A DNA stretch of 64,000 nt from Ensifer sp. IC3342 (lineage in GTDB: Bacteria > Pseudomonadota > Alphaproteobacteria > Rhizobiales > Rhizobiaceae), in NCBI RefSeq assembly GCF_020193655.1, contig NZ_JADYVE010000001.1, positions 186,001 to 250,000 of the forward strand, given 5' to 3'. Within the stretch, counting starts at the first letter, position 1. The number at the start of each line of letters is the position of its first letter. Made by a program: the position numbers and the translations under genes. Below, in pieces: positions 1 through 9,671 of the stretch. The notes beneath the pieces are model-generated. The model was not told the DNA's origin and made no database searches. It saw only the letters and a program-made list of their open reading frames with translations.

Positions 1-1056
1 GCCCTTGATCTTCGCCGAGCGCGCTTGTACCGCCAGGTACTCGACGATGCGTTCCTTGACCTTGTCCAAGCCGAAGTGGTCGGCATCGAGCACCTTCTCG
101 GCGTGGTTGAGGTCGGTCTTGATCTTGGACTTCTTGCCCCACGGCATACCGAGCAGCCAGTCCAGATAATTGCGCACGACGGTCGCTTCCGCCGACATCG
201 GGCTCATCTGGCGCAGCTTCTTCAGTTCCGCATCAGCCTTCTCGCGCGCTTCCTTGGAGAGCTTGGTCTTTGCAATGCGCTCTTCGATTTCGGCCATCTC
301 GTCGCGGCCGTCCTCGCTGTCGCCAAGCTCCTTCTGGATCGCCTTCATCTGTTCATTGAGGTAGTACTCGCGCTGGGTCTTCTCCATCTGCCGCTTGACG
401 CGCGAACGGATGCGCTTTTCGACCTGCAGGACCGAAATCTCGCCTTCCATGAAGCCGAGCGCCTTCTCGAGGCGCATCTTCACGCTCGTCGTCTCCAGCA
501 TCTCCTGCTTTTCGACGATCTTGATGGAGAGGTGCGATGCGACCGTATCGGCAAGCTTCGAGTAGTCTTCGATCTGGCTTGCGACGCCGACGACCTCGGG
601 AGAAATCTTCTTGTTGAGCTTAACGTAGCTCTCGAACTCGGACACCACCGAGCGGCTCAGCGCTTCGATCTCGACCGGATCTTCCTCCGGCTCGTGGAGC
701 ACATGCGCCTGCGCTTCATAGAATTCCTCGCGCTGCGTATAGCGATCAATCTCCGCACGCGCACGGCCTTCGACGAGAACCTTGACCGTTCCGTCGGGAA
801 GCTTCAGCAGTTGCAGCACGTTGGCGATGGTTCCGACATGATAGATGGCGGAAGGTTCCGGATCGTCGTCGGTGGCGTTGATCTGGGTGGCAAGCATGAT
901 CTGCTTGTCGGTCCCCATGACCTCTTCCAGCGCGCGGATCGACTTTTCCCGCCCGACGAAGAGCGGCACGATCATGTGCGGGAAGACTACAATGTCACGC
1001 AGCGGCAGAACCGGATACGTCGCGCTTTCAGTCGCCGAGGACGTTTTATTCGTCAT
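1..1056 (-). CDS. lon: Lon protease, N-terminal part (cut by window edge)
   Basis: ATP-dependent cytoplasmic serine protease that degrades misfolded and regulatory proteins. The visible 352 codons read [21 protein letters not shown] and continue through the LON substrate-binding domain (about residues 15-210, with the typical [17 protein letters not shown] stretch) and the helical segment ([20 protein letters not shown], about 230-250), up to the [11 protein letters not shown] region just before the AAA+ Walker A. The ATPase and Ser/Lys protease domains lie outside the window. The start is the ATG at 1054-1056, preceded by a GGAAAGGAA purine run. It lies downstream of clpP and clpX on the same strand, the usual alphaproteobacterial order, but a strong terminator and 374 bases separate it from clpX, so it is probably its own unit. 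Confidence 0.97.
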   Translation of the reverse strand, partial: MTNKTSSATESATYPVLPLRDIVVFPHMIVPLFVGREKSIRALEEVMGTDKQIMLATQINATDDDPEPSAIYHVGTIANVLQLLKLPDGTVKVLVEGRARAEIDRYTQREEFYEAQAHVLHEPEEDPVEIEALSRSVVSEFESYVKLNKKISPEVVGVASQIEDYSKLADTVASHLSIKIVEKQEMLETTSVKMRLEKALGFMEGEISVLQVEKRIRSRVKRQMEKTQREYYLNEQMKAIQKELGDSEDGRDEMAEIEERIAKTKLSKEAREKADAELKKLRQMSPMSAEATVVRNYLDWLLGMPWGKKSKIKTDLNHAEKVLDADHFGLDKVKERIVEYLAVQARSAKIKG

Positions 1057-1120
1057 GTCATTTCCTTTCCGTCCCGTTTTCGGGCCCGTTCCCGGGAGCC
1101 CTATGGCACTCCCGGCTGTC

Positions 1121-1149
1121 ATATTTTCTACAAGAAAGTGGAGTGCAAG
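1121..1149 (-). promoter_or_regulatory. Candidate lon promoter
   Basis: On the reverse strand CTTGCA (1149-1144) and AAATAT (1126-1121) are separated by 17 bases, close to the rhizobial housekeeping pattern CTTGAC-N17-CTATAT. This would give a leader of roughly 60 bases before the lon ATG. A CTTGAA that could be half of a heat-shock promoter lies slightly upstream (1164-1159), but I see no matching -10. The rest of the 1057-1380 gap shows no gene. Assigned by eye. Confidence 0.35.
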
Positions 1150-1380
1150 AACGGCCTTTTCAAGGTACGGCGCAGCCTCCCCCTTTCTCGGGAAGTTCCA
1201 GATCCCTATGCCCGGACGCTGTTGTGGACCTTGCGAGGGATCGCAGAAACATCAACGACAGGCAGCAAACGAGCCTTCACTGAATCGTCGCATCATCGCG
1301 TTGTTGCCGCGGTTTAGCAACAAGCGTTTCATTAAATCGAGCGGGCAGCCGCCTCATCTCAACAGCTATGTGCACGATGC

Positions 1381-1409
1381 TGAAAAGCCCGCGCGCGGCG
1401 GGCTTTTCA
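1381..1409 (-). terminator. Intrinsic terminator after clpX
   Basis: A perfect 12-bp inverted repeat (1381-1392 with 1398-1409) closes a 5-base GC loop. The stem core is AGCCCGC/GCGGGCT, and its outer part carries an A run and a T run, so it can stop transcription in either direction. It sits 21 bases past the clpX stop. Confidence 0.85.
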
Positions 1410-1430
1410 AACAATCGTGAAAGACAGCAA

Positions 1431-2708
1431 CTAGGCCGAAACGTTGGTCTTCTCCTCGGACCGTTCCGAGTAGATGTAGAGCGGCCGCGCCGTTCCCTTG
1501 ACTACTTCGTCCGAGATCACAACCTCGCGAACGCCTTCGAGCGTCGGCAGTTCGAACATCGTGTCGAGCAGGATCTTTTCCATGATCGAGCGCAGGCCGC
1601 GAGCACCGGTCTTGCGCACGATGGCGCGTCGAGCGATTTCGCGCAGAGCGTCCTCGTGGAAGGTCAGCTCGACGTCCTCCATTTCGAACAGACGCTGATA
1701 CTGCTTGACCAGGGCGTTCTTCGGCTCCGAAAGAATCTGGATCAGTGCATCCTCATCGAGATCCTCAAGCGTCGCCAGAACCGGCAGACGGCCGATGAAC
1801 TCGGGGATCAGGCCAAACTTGACGAGATCTTCGGGCTCAAGCTCACGCAACACCTCGCCGACGCGGCGATCTTCCGGAGCGCGAACGGTGGCGCCGAAGC
1901 CGATCGACGTCTTTTCACCACGGGCCGAAATGATCTTGTCGAGGCCCGCGAACGCCCCACCGCAGATAAAGAGGATGTTCGTCGTGTCCACTTGCAGGAA
2001 CTCCTGCTGCGGATGCTTGCGGCCGCCTTGCGGCGGCACGGACGCCACGGTGCCCTCCATGATCTTCAGAAGGGCCTGCTGCACGCCTTCGCCCGAAACG
2101 TCGCGCGTGATCGAAGGATTGTCCGACTTGCGCGAAATCTTGTCGACCTCGTCGATATAGACGATGCCGCGCTGGGCGCGCTCGACATTGTAGTCTGCAG
2201 CCTGCAACAGCTTCAGAATGATGTTCTCGACGTCCTCACCGACATAGCCCGCTTCCGTCAACGTCGTTGCGTCGGCCATTGTGAAGGGAACGTCGATGAT
2301 CCGGGCGAGCGTCTGCGCCAGGTAGGTCTTGCCGCAACCGGTCGGGCCGACGAGCATGATGTTCGATTTCGCCAGTTCCACGTCGCTGCTTTTCGCGGCA
2401 TGCGCGAGGCGCTTGTAGTGGTTGTGAACGGCGACTGACAGGATGCGCTTGGCCTGTTGCTGGCCGATGACGTATTCGTCGAGAACCTTGATGATTTCCT
2501 GCGGGGTGGGAACGCCATCGCGCGACTTGACCATCGAGGTCTTGTTCTCTTCGCGGATGATGTCCATGCAGAGTTCAACGCATTCATCGCAGATGAACAC
2601 GGTCGGTCCTGCGATCAGCTTGCGAACCTCATGCTGGCTCTTGCCGCAAAACGAACAATAGAGGGTATTTTTCGAGTCACCGCCGTTGCTACCGCTGACC
2701 TTGCTCAT
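1431..2708 (-). CDS. clpX: ClpX, ATP-binding unfoldase subunit of ClpXP
   Basis: AAA+ unfoldase that recognises tagged substrates and threads them into ClpP in the cytoplasm. The 425 residues match the family length. At the N-terminus is the zinc-binding domain ([10 protein letters not shown], then [10 protein letters not shown], residues about 15-45). Walker A GPTGCGKT follows near 120, Walker B YIDEVDKI near 185, and the ClpP-contacting IGF loop (TSIGFGA) near 270. The start is the ATG at 2708 ([10 protein letters not shown]). An in-frame ATG 30 codons further up adds a Cys/Arg-rich stretch with no family resemblance, and the chosen start has a GGAAGGAAATG context. clpP lies 289 bases upstream on the same strand, so the two may be co-transcribed or separately started. 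Confidence 0.98.
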   Translation of the reverse strand: MSKVSGSNGGDSKNTLYCSFCGKSQHEVRKLIAGPTVFICDECVELCMDIIREENKTSMVKSRDGVPTPQEIIKVLDEYVIGQQQAKRILSVAVHNHYKRLAHAAKSSDVELAKSNIMLVGPTGCGKTYLAQTLARIIDVPFTMADATTLTEAGYVGEDVENIILKLLQAADYNVERAQRGIVYIDEVDKISRKSDNPSITRDVSGEGVQQALLKIMEGTVASVPPQGGRKHPQQEFLQVDTTNILFICGGAFAGLDKIISARGEKTSIGFGATVRAPEDRRVGEVLRELEPEDLVKFGLIPEFIGRLPVLATLEDLDEDALIQILSEPKNALVKQYQRLFEMEDVELTFHEDALREIARRAIVRKTGARGLRSIMEKILLDTMFELPTLEGVREVVISDEVVKGTARPLYIYSERSEEKTNVSA

Positions 2709-2997
2709 TTCCACTTCCTTCCAGCACGCCGGACACCTTCGGAAAGATATCCCGGACCACTCAATTCGCCTTGCGCAAAAGTTTGCCACCCATCGCAAGG
2801 TTCTTGGGAGTACTCACCGTACAGGCAAATCGCCTGAATTTCGGCCGCAACGACTCTCCCGCCGAAACCCGAGCACCGTGTTTCCAAACTCCGACACAGC
2901 ACTTTGGTTCATATTAACGGCTTTAACTTAGCGATAAAGCCCCTTAGCCATTACAAATGTGTCACAATTACATCGGTGGTGACACAAAAGCTTGTTA

Positions 2998-3630
2998 TCA
3001 AGCCTGTTCGACACCTTCGGCTGCCTCACGCGACGTGATGACCTTGTCGATCAGCCCCCAGTCCAGAGCCTCGTCGGAGCTCATGAAATGGTCACGATCG
3101 AGCGTTTGCTCGACCTCTTCATAGGTCCGTCCGCAATGCTTGACATAGACCTCGTTCAGCCGGCGTTTCATCTTCAGAATGTCTCTCGCGTGCCGCTCGA
3201 TGTCGGATGCCTGCCCCTGGAACCCGCCGGAAGGCTGATGCACCATGATACGGGAATTCGGCGTCGCGAAACGCATGTCCTTGTGACCAGCGGCCAGCAA
3301 CAGCGACCCCATGGATGCCGCCTGTCCGATGCAGAGCGTCGAGACAGCCGGTTTGATGAACTGCATCGTATCGTAGATCGCCATGCCGGCCGTCACCACG
3401 CCGCCCGGCGAATTGATGTAGAGAGCGATTTCCTTCTTCGGATTTTCGGCCTCGAGGAAAAGCAGCTGGGCGCAAACAAGCGTCGCCATCTGATCTTCGA
3501 CCGGGCCTGTCAGGAAGATGATCCGCTCCTTGAGCAGACGCGAAAAGATGTCGTAGGAACGTTCGCCGCGGTTGGTCTGCTCAACAACCATCGGCACCAG
3601 CGCCATGGCCGTATCAACTGGATTTCTCAT
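2998..3630 (-). CDS. clpP: ClpP, proteolytic subunit of ClpXP/ClpAP
   Basis: Self-compartmentalising serine peptidase of 210 residues that degrades proteins delivered by ClpX or ClpA. The catalytic triad is readable: Ser106 in GQAASMGS, His131 in IMVHQPSGG and Asp180 in LDRDHF, with the same 25- and 49-residue spacings as in E. coli ClpP. The Gly-rich [18 protein letters not shown] strand precedes the nucleophile. The start ATG at 3630 gives [13 protein letters not shown], including a short propeptide typical of alphaproteobacteria. First gene of the clpP-clpX-lon series; the 284 bases upstream hold a heat-shock-like promoter candidate. Confidence 0.98.
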   Translation of the reverse strand: MRNPVDTAMALVPMVVEQTNRGERSYDIFSRLLKERIIFLTGPVEDQMATLVCAQLLFLEAENPKKEIALYINSPGGVVTAGMAIYDTMQFIKPAVSTLCIGQAASMGSLLLAAGHKDMRFATPNSRIMVHQPSGGFQGQASDIERHARDILKMKRRLNEVYVKHCGRTYEEVEQTLDRDHFMSSDEALDWGLIDKVITSREAAEGVEQA

Positions 3631-3699
3631 ATCGAACCTTCATCAATCAGGGCCGCAATCCCTCGCGGACCGGGAATCATCGGATTAGCCTCAGTCCTT

Positions 3700-3729
3700 A
3701 CATAGAGTGTCAATGCCCTTCACTTCAAG
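3700..3729 (-). promoter_or_regulatory. Candidate heat-shock-type promoter of clpP
   Basis: Reading towards clpP, CTTGAA (3729-3724) is followed after 18 bases by CTATGT (3705-3700). CTTGAA is the -35 core typical of RpoH promoters in alphaproteobacteria, while the -10 is only a partial match. A TTGACA lying between the two gives no good -10. About 70 bases of leader would result. Assigned by eye. Confidence 0.35.
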
Positions 3730-3914
3730 TCGCGAACATTCGATAGGCTCAATGGTCGCGGCCATCATTACGCAAAGCCTCAAAAGCGCCGACCCGTTTG
3801 CCGAAAGAACATTTTTCCGGCTCTACTGCCCGGTGTGCGCCGCTTTGCTCACAGGCATTGCGGATGCGGCGGTAAACGATCGGTAAACCTCGCTACGTGT
3901 GAAACGCGCGCATT

Positions 3915-5474
3915 TCACAGTTGGGACTCCAGCGGCAAGAAGCGGATTGCGCCGGCCATCAGCCGCCGAAGAATGCCCGCATCCGGCTCGCGCCGCAGCC
4001 ATCTTTCCGTTCCGTTTGTGCGATCGCGCCAGACCGGCCTGCCATTCTCCAATACCAGCCTATAACTCATTTCCGGCGATGTCTCGTCGTCGAATATCGA
4101 TTGAAGTTCTTTGGCTAGAGCTTCATCCGAAAAGACGACCCCCATCTCCGTATTGAGCGACGCGGAACGCGGATCGAAATTCATCGAGCCCACATATCCG
4201 ATCATCCCGTCGATGACGAAGGCCTTGGTATGCAGGCTCGCATTGCGGGCGCCGAACAGAGACATGCGGTGACGGTCGACGAAATCCCCGCGCTCCTTGA
4301 GCTCGAACAAATCTACCCCGCCGCGCAGCAGCCCTTTGCGATATTTCACATAGCCGCCATGGACGGCGGCAACGTCCGTCGCTGCAAGCGAATTCGTCAG
4401 CACGGCCACCTTCGCCCCCTTCTTGGCGAGCGCCGTCAATTCGCGCGTTCCTTCGGCGCCCGGGATGAAATAGGGGGAAATGATGCGCAGATCGCGCTTG
4501 GCGGCGTTGATCAGCGGGAAGAGCTCGCGCAGAAGCCAGTTCTGGCGCTTCTGCATCAGCGCCTTTTCAGGCGGATCGAAGGCAATGCGTACGTCGGCGC
4601 TCCAGTGAAGCGGGCGACTGCCCCGAAAGCAACCCTTCTCAACGCCCACCTTGCCGACCTGTTCCAGGTAGAACCGCGCGGCGGGTGTGCGGGCAAGCAC
4701 ATCGAGCGTATCACGCAGCGCCGGCAGAAATTGCCTGCGCGGCGTGCGCAGCGCTGCGATCGGCAGGACGGAGGCGCTGTTCCAATAGCGATCAAACATC
4801 TCCGTCGCCTGATCGACGACCGGCCCGATCATCCAGACATCCAGATCACGAAAGTTCGAGAGCTCGGCTGCGTCGAAATAGGCATCGCCAATATTGCGTC
4901 CCCCGGCAATCGCCAATCGGCCATCCGCTATCCATAGTTTGTTGTGCATGCGACGGGTTGCGCTGAAGGCGCGGATGGTCATCTCGAAGCCGCGGCGAAA
5001 GCGATCCGTCCGCGCCCGGCTCGGATTGAATAGGCGCACGTCGATATTCGGATGCGCATCGAGCGAGATGCACAGGCGATCGTGGATCCCCGCATTGATA
5101 TCGTCGAGCAGCAATCGAACACGCACGCCACGGTCGGCGGCCTTGACGAGTTCGCGCGTCAGCAGAAATCCGGTCAGATCGTCCTTCCAGTAGTAATATT
5201 GCAGGTCGAGGCTACGCCCGGATCGCCGCGCGGAGTACGCCCTCGCGACAAAGGCCTCGATGCTGTCAGATATCAACGCCACGCCGCTTTGATGAGGATG
5301 ATCGAGCAAGAGCAGACCGGCATCCAGGTCAATCTCGGTCTCGTTCTCGGCGACGGGCAGCGCATAGGACGGCGACGCCTGGGGACGACGCCCAAACCGG
5401 CCGTAGATGTAAATGATCGCCGCACCGGCGAGGGCGATCACAACGGCAAGAAATACCGTAACCCAAGAAAACAT
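3915..5474 (-). CDS. Phospholipase D / cardiolipin-synthase-like protein, membrane anchored
   Basis: 519-residue member of the phospholipase D superfamily. An N-terminal transmembrane helix (about residues 5-25, MFSWVTVFLAVVIALAGAAI) is followed by two HKD motifs: MHNKLWIAD...GGRNIGDAYFD near 175-200 and LHTKAFVID...GSMNFDPRS near 415-440. Both carry the full HxK(x)4D set, so the enzyme should be active. Likely chemistry is phosphatidyl transfer or phosphodiester hydrolysis of phospholipids at the inner membrane. Bacterial cardiolipin synthases usually have two N-terminal helices, so a phospholipase role is equally possible. The EEP phosphodiesterase just upstream ends 20 bases before this start, which suggests a two-gene operon. 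Confidence 0.85.
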   Translation of the reverse strand: MFSWVTVFLAVVIALAGAAIIYIYGRFGRRPQASPSYALPVAENETEIDLDAGLLLLDHPHQSGVALISDSIEAFVARAYSARRSGRSLDLQYYYWKDDLTGFLLTRELVKAADRGVRVRLLLDDINAGIHDRLCISLDAHPNIDVRLFNPSRARTDRFRRGFEMTIRAFSATRRMHNKLWIADGRLAIAGGRNIGDAYFDAAELSNFRDLDVWMIGPVVDQATEMFDRYWNSASVLPIAALRTPRRQFLPALRDTLDVLARTPAARFYLEQVGKVGVEKGCFRGSRPLHWSADVRIAFDPPEKALMQKRQNWLLRELFPLINAAKRDLRIISPYFIPGAEGTRELTALAKKGAKVAVLTNSLAATDVAAVHGGYVKYRKGLLRGGVDLFELKERGDFVDRHRMSLFGARNASLHTKAFVIDGMIGYVGSMNFDPRSASLNTEMGVVFSDEALAKELQSIFDDETSPEMSYRLVLENGRPVWRDRTNGTERWLRREPDAGILRRLMAGAIRFLPLESQL

Positions 5475-5494
5475 CGCGCGCCGCCTCAGCCTGC

Positions 5495-6352
5495 TTAAGC
5501 CGAACCTGTCTCGATCAGCTCGGCGCGACCCGGATCGTTGTCGCTTTTGTGAACGGCCTTCAGGTCAATTGATGCCTTCACCGGCAGATGGTCCGAAGCA
5601 ACACGCGCGAGCGGCGAGTCATGCACCGCCACGGACGTGACCAGATGATACGGATTGCCAAGCACCCGATCGAGCGGCAGCAGCGGAAAGCGCGACGGAA
5701 AACTGGCGACCGTCGCGTGTGATGGATCGAAGGTCGGGCTCAGAAACTTGAGCGATGAGCGCTTGCCCATGCGCCATTCGTTGAGGTCCCCGATAAGCAG
5801 GGTCGGTCGGCCGACCCCATCGGCTGCGGCGCGCAGAAGGGCCTCGGCCTGCTGGGCTCGGGAGTGACGCAACAGTCCAAGGTGGGCGGCGATCACCCGT
5901 AGCCGTCCGGCCTTGAGTTCGAGATCGACGACCAGTGCACCGCGCGGCTCGACACCGGGCAGCTTCAACTGGCGGATATCAGAAACCGCCCCTTCTCTCA
6001 GCAAGAGGACGTTGCCGTGCCAGCCGTGCCCCTTGGCTGAAAAGGGTGAGATCGGCACCGAAACCAGGTGTGCCTCGCGCCGCAGGTGTTCGAGATCGAG
6101 AAGACCGGCCCGTTCGCCGAAGCGCTGGTCCGCTTCCTGCAGGGCAACGATATCAGCGCCGATCTCGCTGATAACTTGGGCGGTGCGCGCCGGATCAAAC
6201 CGGCCATCGGTGCCGACGCATTTATGGATATTGTAGGAGGCGATGACAATGTCTCCGCGGTCCACTGCCGCATCGCGCGCCACGACCGTGGGCCGTCGCT
6301 TGCGGATCGCCGCCAGAATGCCCGCGGATAAACTGTTATGAACTTTTGCCAT
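5495..6352 (-). CDS. Endonuclease/exonuclease/phosphatase (EEP) family protein
   Basis: 285-residue EEP-fold phosphodiesterase, the fold shared by exonuclease III, DNase I and sphingomyelinases. Fold landmarks are ASYNIHKCVGTDGRFD (metal-site Asn), ALQEAD (catalytic Glu), LIGDLNEW (GDxN pair) and the C-terminal SDHLPVKA (catalytic Asp-His). The start is taken at the ATG at 6352 because AGGGAG lies about six bases before it; a longer frame to 6454 has no ribosome site. The substrate cannot be told from sequence. Its partner downstream is a phospholipase-D-like protein, so a lipid head group or polyphosphodiester target is as plausible as nucleic acid. Confidence 0.85.
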   Translation of the reverse strand: MAKVHNSLSAGILAAIRKRRPTVVARDAAVDRGDIVIASYNIHKCVGTDGRFDPARTAQVISEIGADIVALQEADQRFGERAGLLDLEHLRREAHLVSVPISPFSAKGHGWHGNVLLLREGAVSDIRQLKLPGVEPRGALVVDLELKAGRLRVIAAHLGLLRHSRAQQAEALLRAAADGVGRPTLLIGDLNEWRMGKRSSLKFLSPTFDPSHATVASFPSRFPLLPLDRVLGNPYHLVTSVAVHDSPLARVASDHLPVKASIDLKAVHKSDNDPGRAELIETGSA

Positions 6353-6567
6353 GCTGCTCCCTGCTTGCTGCCGCATCATGCTCAAATAGGTCGGCCTGTG
6401 CCACCGAAAAAGTCCGGGCCACGCATCTTGCTCCTTCCGGATCGTCGGGCTCACATCAAGAGCCTGCGCCGCACATTCGTCGCCCGATTAGGCTTGCGGC
6501 ACCGGCGTCCGGCGCAATAGAGATGCAGATGAAGCAGCAAGTCTACGCATACGTGAAGAGTTGAGTC

Positions 6568-7815
6568 ATGCCCGTAGTGCCCGGTATTTCGATCGACGGT
6601 TCCAGCCGCCGCGTTTCTCTCGACGTTCGCGATCCGGCCTTCTTTAGCAATCCGCTTCCCGCCTATGCGGCTCTCCATGCGCAATGTCCGGCCTTCTTCT
6701 GGGAAGAACGACAGCAATGGTATTTTGCGGGCTATGATCAGGTAAACGGCCTTCTGCGTGACCGCCGCTTCGGTCGCCAGATTCTGCATGTCGCGACGCG
6801 GGACGAACTCGGCATGCCCGAGCCGAAACCGCATCTCAAGGATTTCGATGCGTTGGAGGCACATTCGCTGCTGGAACTGGAGCCGCCGGCGCACACGCGG
6901 CTGAGGACGCTCGTCAACCGCGCTTTCGTTTCACGGCAGATCGAACAGCTAAGGCCGGAGATGGAGACGCTTTCGCACGCCGTCATCGACAGCTTCGAGA
7001 AGAACGGCGAAGTGGAATTGCTGAAGACCTATGCCGAGACGATACCCGTGACCATCATCGCGCGCATGCTGGGGATCCCCGTGGAGACCGCCCCTCGCCT
7101 TCTCGACTGGTCGCATCGCATGGTCCGCATGTACGTCTTCAATCCAAGCTTCGAAACAGAGCTCGACGCCAATCAAGCGTCCGCCGAATTTGCCGCCTAT
7201 CTCCGCGACGTCATCGCCGAAAAGCGCGCCAATCCGGGCGACGATCTGCTGACGCACATGATCACTTCGGAGAAAGATGGGGAGCGACTGTCGGACGCCG
7301 AGCTGATCTCGACGACCGTCCTGCTCCTGAATGCCGGCCACGAGGCAACGGTCCATCAAATCGGCAATGCGGTGCGGACAATCCTGCAATCCGGTCTTTC
7401 CCCGACCGAACTCTTTGCGACAGAGGAATCGACGGAGCGGGTCATCGAGGAATGCCTGCGCTTCGCGGCACCGCTGCATATCTTCCAGCGCTATGCGCTG
7501 ACAGGTATCGAGCTCGAAGACGGCATCGCGCTCAAGAAGGGCGACAAGATCGGACTCATGCTCGGCGCGGCCAATGTCGATCCGCGAAAGTTCTCAGCAC
7601 CTGACACCTTCAAACCGGATCGCGACGAAGGGCCGAATGTTTCCTTTGGTGCAGGTTTGCACTTTTGCATCGGCGCGCCGCTCGCGCGGCTCGAACTTAA
7701 CCTTTCGCTGCCGATCCTTTTCCGACGCCTGCCCGGCATGCGGCTCAAGCACGAGCCGCATGTCAAGGACAGTTTCCATTTCCACGGTCTGGAGCGCCTG
7801 GACCTCGTCTGGTAG
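6568..7815 (+). CDS. Cytochrome P450
   Basis: 415-residue soluble bacterial P450. The I-helix oxygen-binding motif is NAGHEATV near 250, the ExxR pair is in ERVIEECLRF near 290, and the heme-thiolate signature FGAGLHFCIG is near 355. All key residues, including the cysteine ligand, are present, so the enzyme should be catalytically competent. No ferredoxin, ferredoxin reductase or partner biosynthetic enzyme is next to it, so electrons must come from elsewhere and the substrate is unknown. It is transcribed divergently from the EEP/PLD pair. The ATG at 6568 follows an AGAGTTGAG purine stretch. Confidence 0.95.
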   Translation: MPVVPGISIDGSSRRVSLDVRDPAFFSNPLPAYAALHAQCPAFFWEERQQWYFAGYDQVNGLLRDRRFGRQILHVATRDELGMPEPKPHLKDFDALEAHSLLELEPPAHTRLRTLVNRAFVSRQIEQLRPEMETLSHAVIDSFEKNGEVELLKTYAETIPVTIIARMLGIPVETAPRLLDWSHRMVRMYVFNPSFETELDANQASAEFAAYLRDVIAEKRANPGDDLLTHMITSEKDGERLSDAELISTTVLLLNAGHEATVHQIGNAVRTILQSGLSPTELFATEESTERVIEECLRFAAPLHIFQRYALTGIELEDGIALKKGDKIGLMLGAANVDPRKFSAPDTFKPDRDEGPNVSFGAGLHFCIGAPLARLELNLSLPILFRRLPGMRLKHEPHVKDSFHFHGLERLDLVW

Positions 7816-7873
7816 TCGCAGCAAAGCTTCGCTCAGACGGCTTCGGCCTGCCGCACACCGCGGCGCAGCGATG

Positions 7874-8218
7874 TTACAGCCGGATGACATAATCCTTGCG
7901 AGTCGTTTCAACGACTTCCCAGGTTCCCTTGAAGCCGGGTCTGAGGACTATGCTGTCACCGGCCCTCAGGTGAATGGGCTCCCGCCCCTCCTCCTTAACG
8001 ATCGAATGGCCGGACAGGATGTGGAAATATTCCCATTCGTCGTAAACGATCCGCCATTTTCCGGGCGTCGCTTCCCAGATGCCCGCATAGAGGCTGCCTC
8101 CCACCTCCTCCAAGTTCCAGGTGCGAAACTCGGGGTTCCCGGAAATCAGCCGGTCGGGCGCCGGCGCTCCAACCTCTGCTTCGACGGAAGAGGGATCGAA
8201 CTTCAAGAGATTACTCAT
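7874..8218 (-). CDS. Small cupin-domain protein (DUF861/EutQ-like)
   Basis: 114-residue single-domain cupin. The pattern GIWEATPGKWRIVYDEWEYFHILSGHSIV...LRAGDSIVLRPGFKGTWEV matches the Cupin_3 family, in which an aromatic-rich WEYFHILSG replaces the canonical HxH(x)3-4E metal site. Proteins of this type are often annotated as ethanolamine-utilisation EutQ-like or sugar-binding cupins, without a proven reaction. It follows the sulfhydrylase gene by 48 bases on the same strand and may be co-transcribed with it. Confidence 0.85.
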   Translation of the reverse strand: MSNLLKFDPSSVEAEVGAPAPDRLISGNPEFRTWNLEEVGGSLYAGIWEATPGKWRIVYDEWEYFHILSGHSIVKEEGREPIHLRAGDSIVLRPGFKGTWEVVETTRKDYVIRL

Positions 8219-8266
8219 GGGACACCTATGTGGTGGCGATTAGGGCCTTCAGGTCACGCCCCGCGC

Positions 8267-9550
8267 TCAGATCTTCGCGAGGGATTGCTCAAGGTCGGCG
8301 ATGATATCGGCAACGTCCTCGATGCCGATGGAGAGGCGGATGACGTCGGGCCCGGCGCCGGCCGCGACCTGCTGCTCCAGCGTCAGCTGGCGATGCGTGG
8401 TCGATGCAGGGTGAATAACGAGCGACCGTGTGTCACCGATATTGGCGAGGTGCGAGAACAGTTCGAGCCCCTCGACGAAGCGTCTTCCAGCCTCGTAGCC
8501 GCCCTTGAGGCCGAAGGTAAAGACGGCACCCGCCCCCTTCGGAGAATAGTGCTTCTGGACCGCGTTGTTCGGATCATCGTCCAGACCGGAGTAGCGGACC
8601 CAGGATACCTTGTCGTGTTCCTTTAACCACCGTGCGACGGCCAGCGCATTGTCGCAATGGCGTTGCATCCTGAGCGGCAGCGTCTCGATGCCGGTCAGGA
8701 TCATGAAGGCGTTGAACGGCGAGATCGCCGGCCCGAAATCGCGCAGGCCGAGCACGCGCGCCGCGATCGCGAAGGCGAAGTTACCGAAAACCTCGTGCAG
8801 CACCACACCGGCATATTCCGGGCGCGGCTCGGAAAGAAGCGGGTATTTGCCCGACTTCGACCAATCGAAGGTGCCGCCATCGACGATGATGCCGCCCATC
8901 GAATTGCCGTGGCCGCCGATGAACTTCGTCAGCGAGTGAACGACGATGTCCGCGCCGTGCTCCAGCGGCCGCAGCAGATAGGGCGTCGCCATCGTATTGT
9001 CGACGATCAGCGGCAGGCCGTGCCTGCGCGCCACCTCGGCGATTGCCGCGATATCGACGAAGGTGCCGCCGGGATTGGCGAGACTTTCTATGAAGATCCC
9101 CTTGGTTCGCTCGTCGATTTTGTCATCGAAACTTGCGGGATCCGCGCAATCCGCCCAGCGAACCTGCCAGTCGAACGATTTGAAGGCATGGCCGAACTGG
9201 TTGACCGAGCCGCCATAGAGTTGCTTCGCCGCGACGAAGTTGTCGCCGGGTCTCATGATCGTGTGGAAGACTAGAAGCTGCGCCGCATGTCCCGAAGCGA
9301 CCGCAAGTGCCGCCGTGCCACCCTCGAGTGCGGCGACGCGCTCCTCCAGCACCGCCTGTGTGGGATTCATGATCCGGGTGTAGATGTTGCCGAACTGCTG
9401 CAAGCCGAAAAGTGCGGCGGCGTGATCGGTGTCGTCGAAAACGAAGCTCGTCGTCTGATAAATCGGCGTCACGCGTGCGCCTGTCGTCGGATCGGCCTGG
9501 GCCCCGGCGTGAATTGCAAGCGTGCTGAAACCGGGACCGGCCTTCGCCAT
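8267..9550 (-). CDS. O-acetylhomoserine sulfhydrylase-type PLP enzyme (Cys/Met metabolism family)
   Basis: 427-residue member of the PLP-dependent Cys/Met metabolism family. The PLP-binding lysine is in SLTKFIGGHG near 210, the co-factor contacts in ASGHAAQLL and PLIVDNTMATPY, and the C-terminal domain ends with RLSIGIEDVADIIADLEQSL. The length and the GGHGNSMGGIIVDGG stretch after the lysine fit O-acetylhomoserine sulfhydrylases (MetY) better than cystathionine gamma-synthase (about 390 residues). Expected reaction: O-acetylhomoserine plus sulfide to homocysteine plus acetate. The start is set at 9550 because GGAGGAA lies five bases upstream. Upstream in-frame ATGs exist but lack such a site. 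A CoA-binding protein gene precedes it on the same strand. Confidence 0.9.
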   Translation of the reverse strand: MAKAGPGFSTLAIHAGAQADPTTGARVTPIYQTTSFVFDDTDHAAALFGLQQFGNIYTRIMNPTQAVLEERVAALEGGTAALAVASGHAAQLLVFHTIMRPGDNFVAAKQLYGGSVNQFGHAFKSFDWQVRWADCADPASFDDKIDERTKGIFIESLANPGGTFVDIAAIAEVARRHGLPLIVDNTMATPYLLRPLEHGADIVVHSLTKFIGGHGNSMGGIIVDGGTFDWSKSGKYPLLSEPRPEYAGVVLHEVFGNFAFAIAARVLGLRDFGPAISPFNAFMILTGIETLPLRMQRHCDNALAVARWLKEHDKVSWVRYSGLDDDPNNAVQKHYSPKGAGAVFTFGLKGGYEAGRRFVEGLELFSHLANIGDTRSLVIHPASTTHRQLTLEQQVAAGAGPDVIRLSIGIEDVADIIADLEQSLAKI

Positions 9551-9671
9551 TCGTTCCTCCATGAACTCTTCAGTGCCACGCGTCGTAACCAGACCCGCAA
9601 AGCCACTGAAACCCTTTGCATTGTTGCATGATTTATCGGTAGAGCGCCTGCGATTAAGGCACATCCAGCGG

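Noticed and set aside
25..1317. Long forward open frame opposite lon
   Set aside because: It is the antisense of the conserved Lon reading frame; no ribosome site and no family resemblance.
9551..9671. SAM-II riboswitch before the sulfhydrylase gene
   Set aside because: Some SAM-II-like pieces are present (a short stem and A-rich link) but the conserved pseudoknot segments do not line up.
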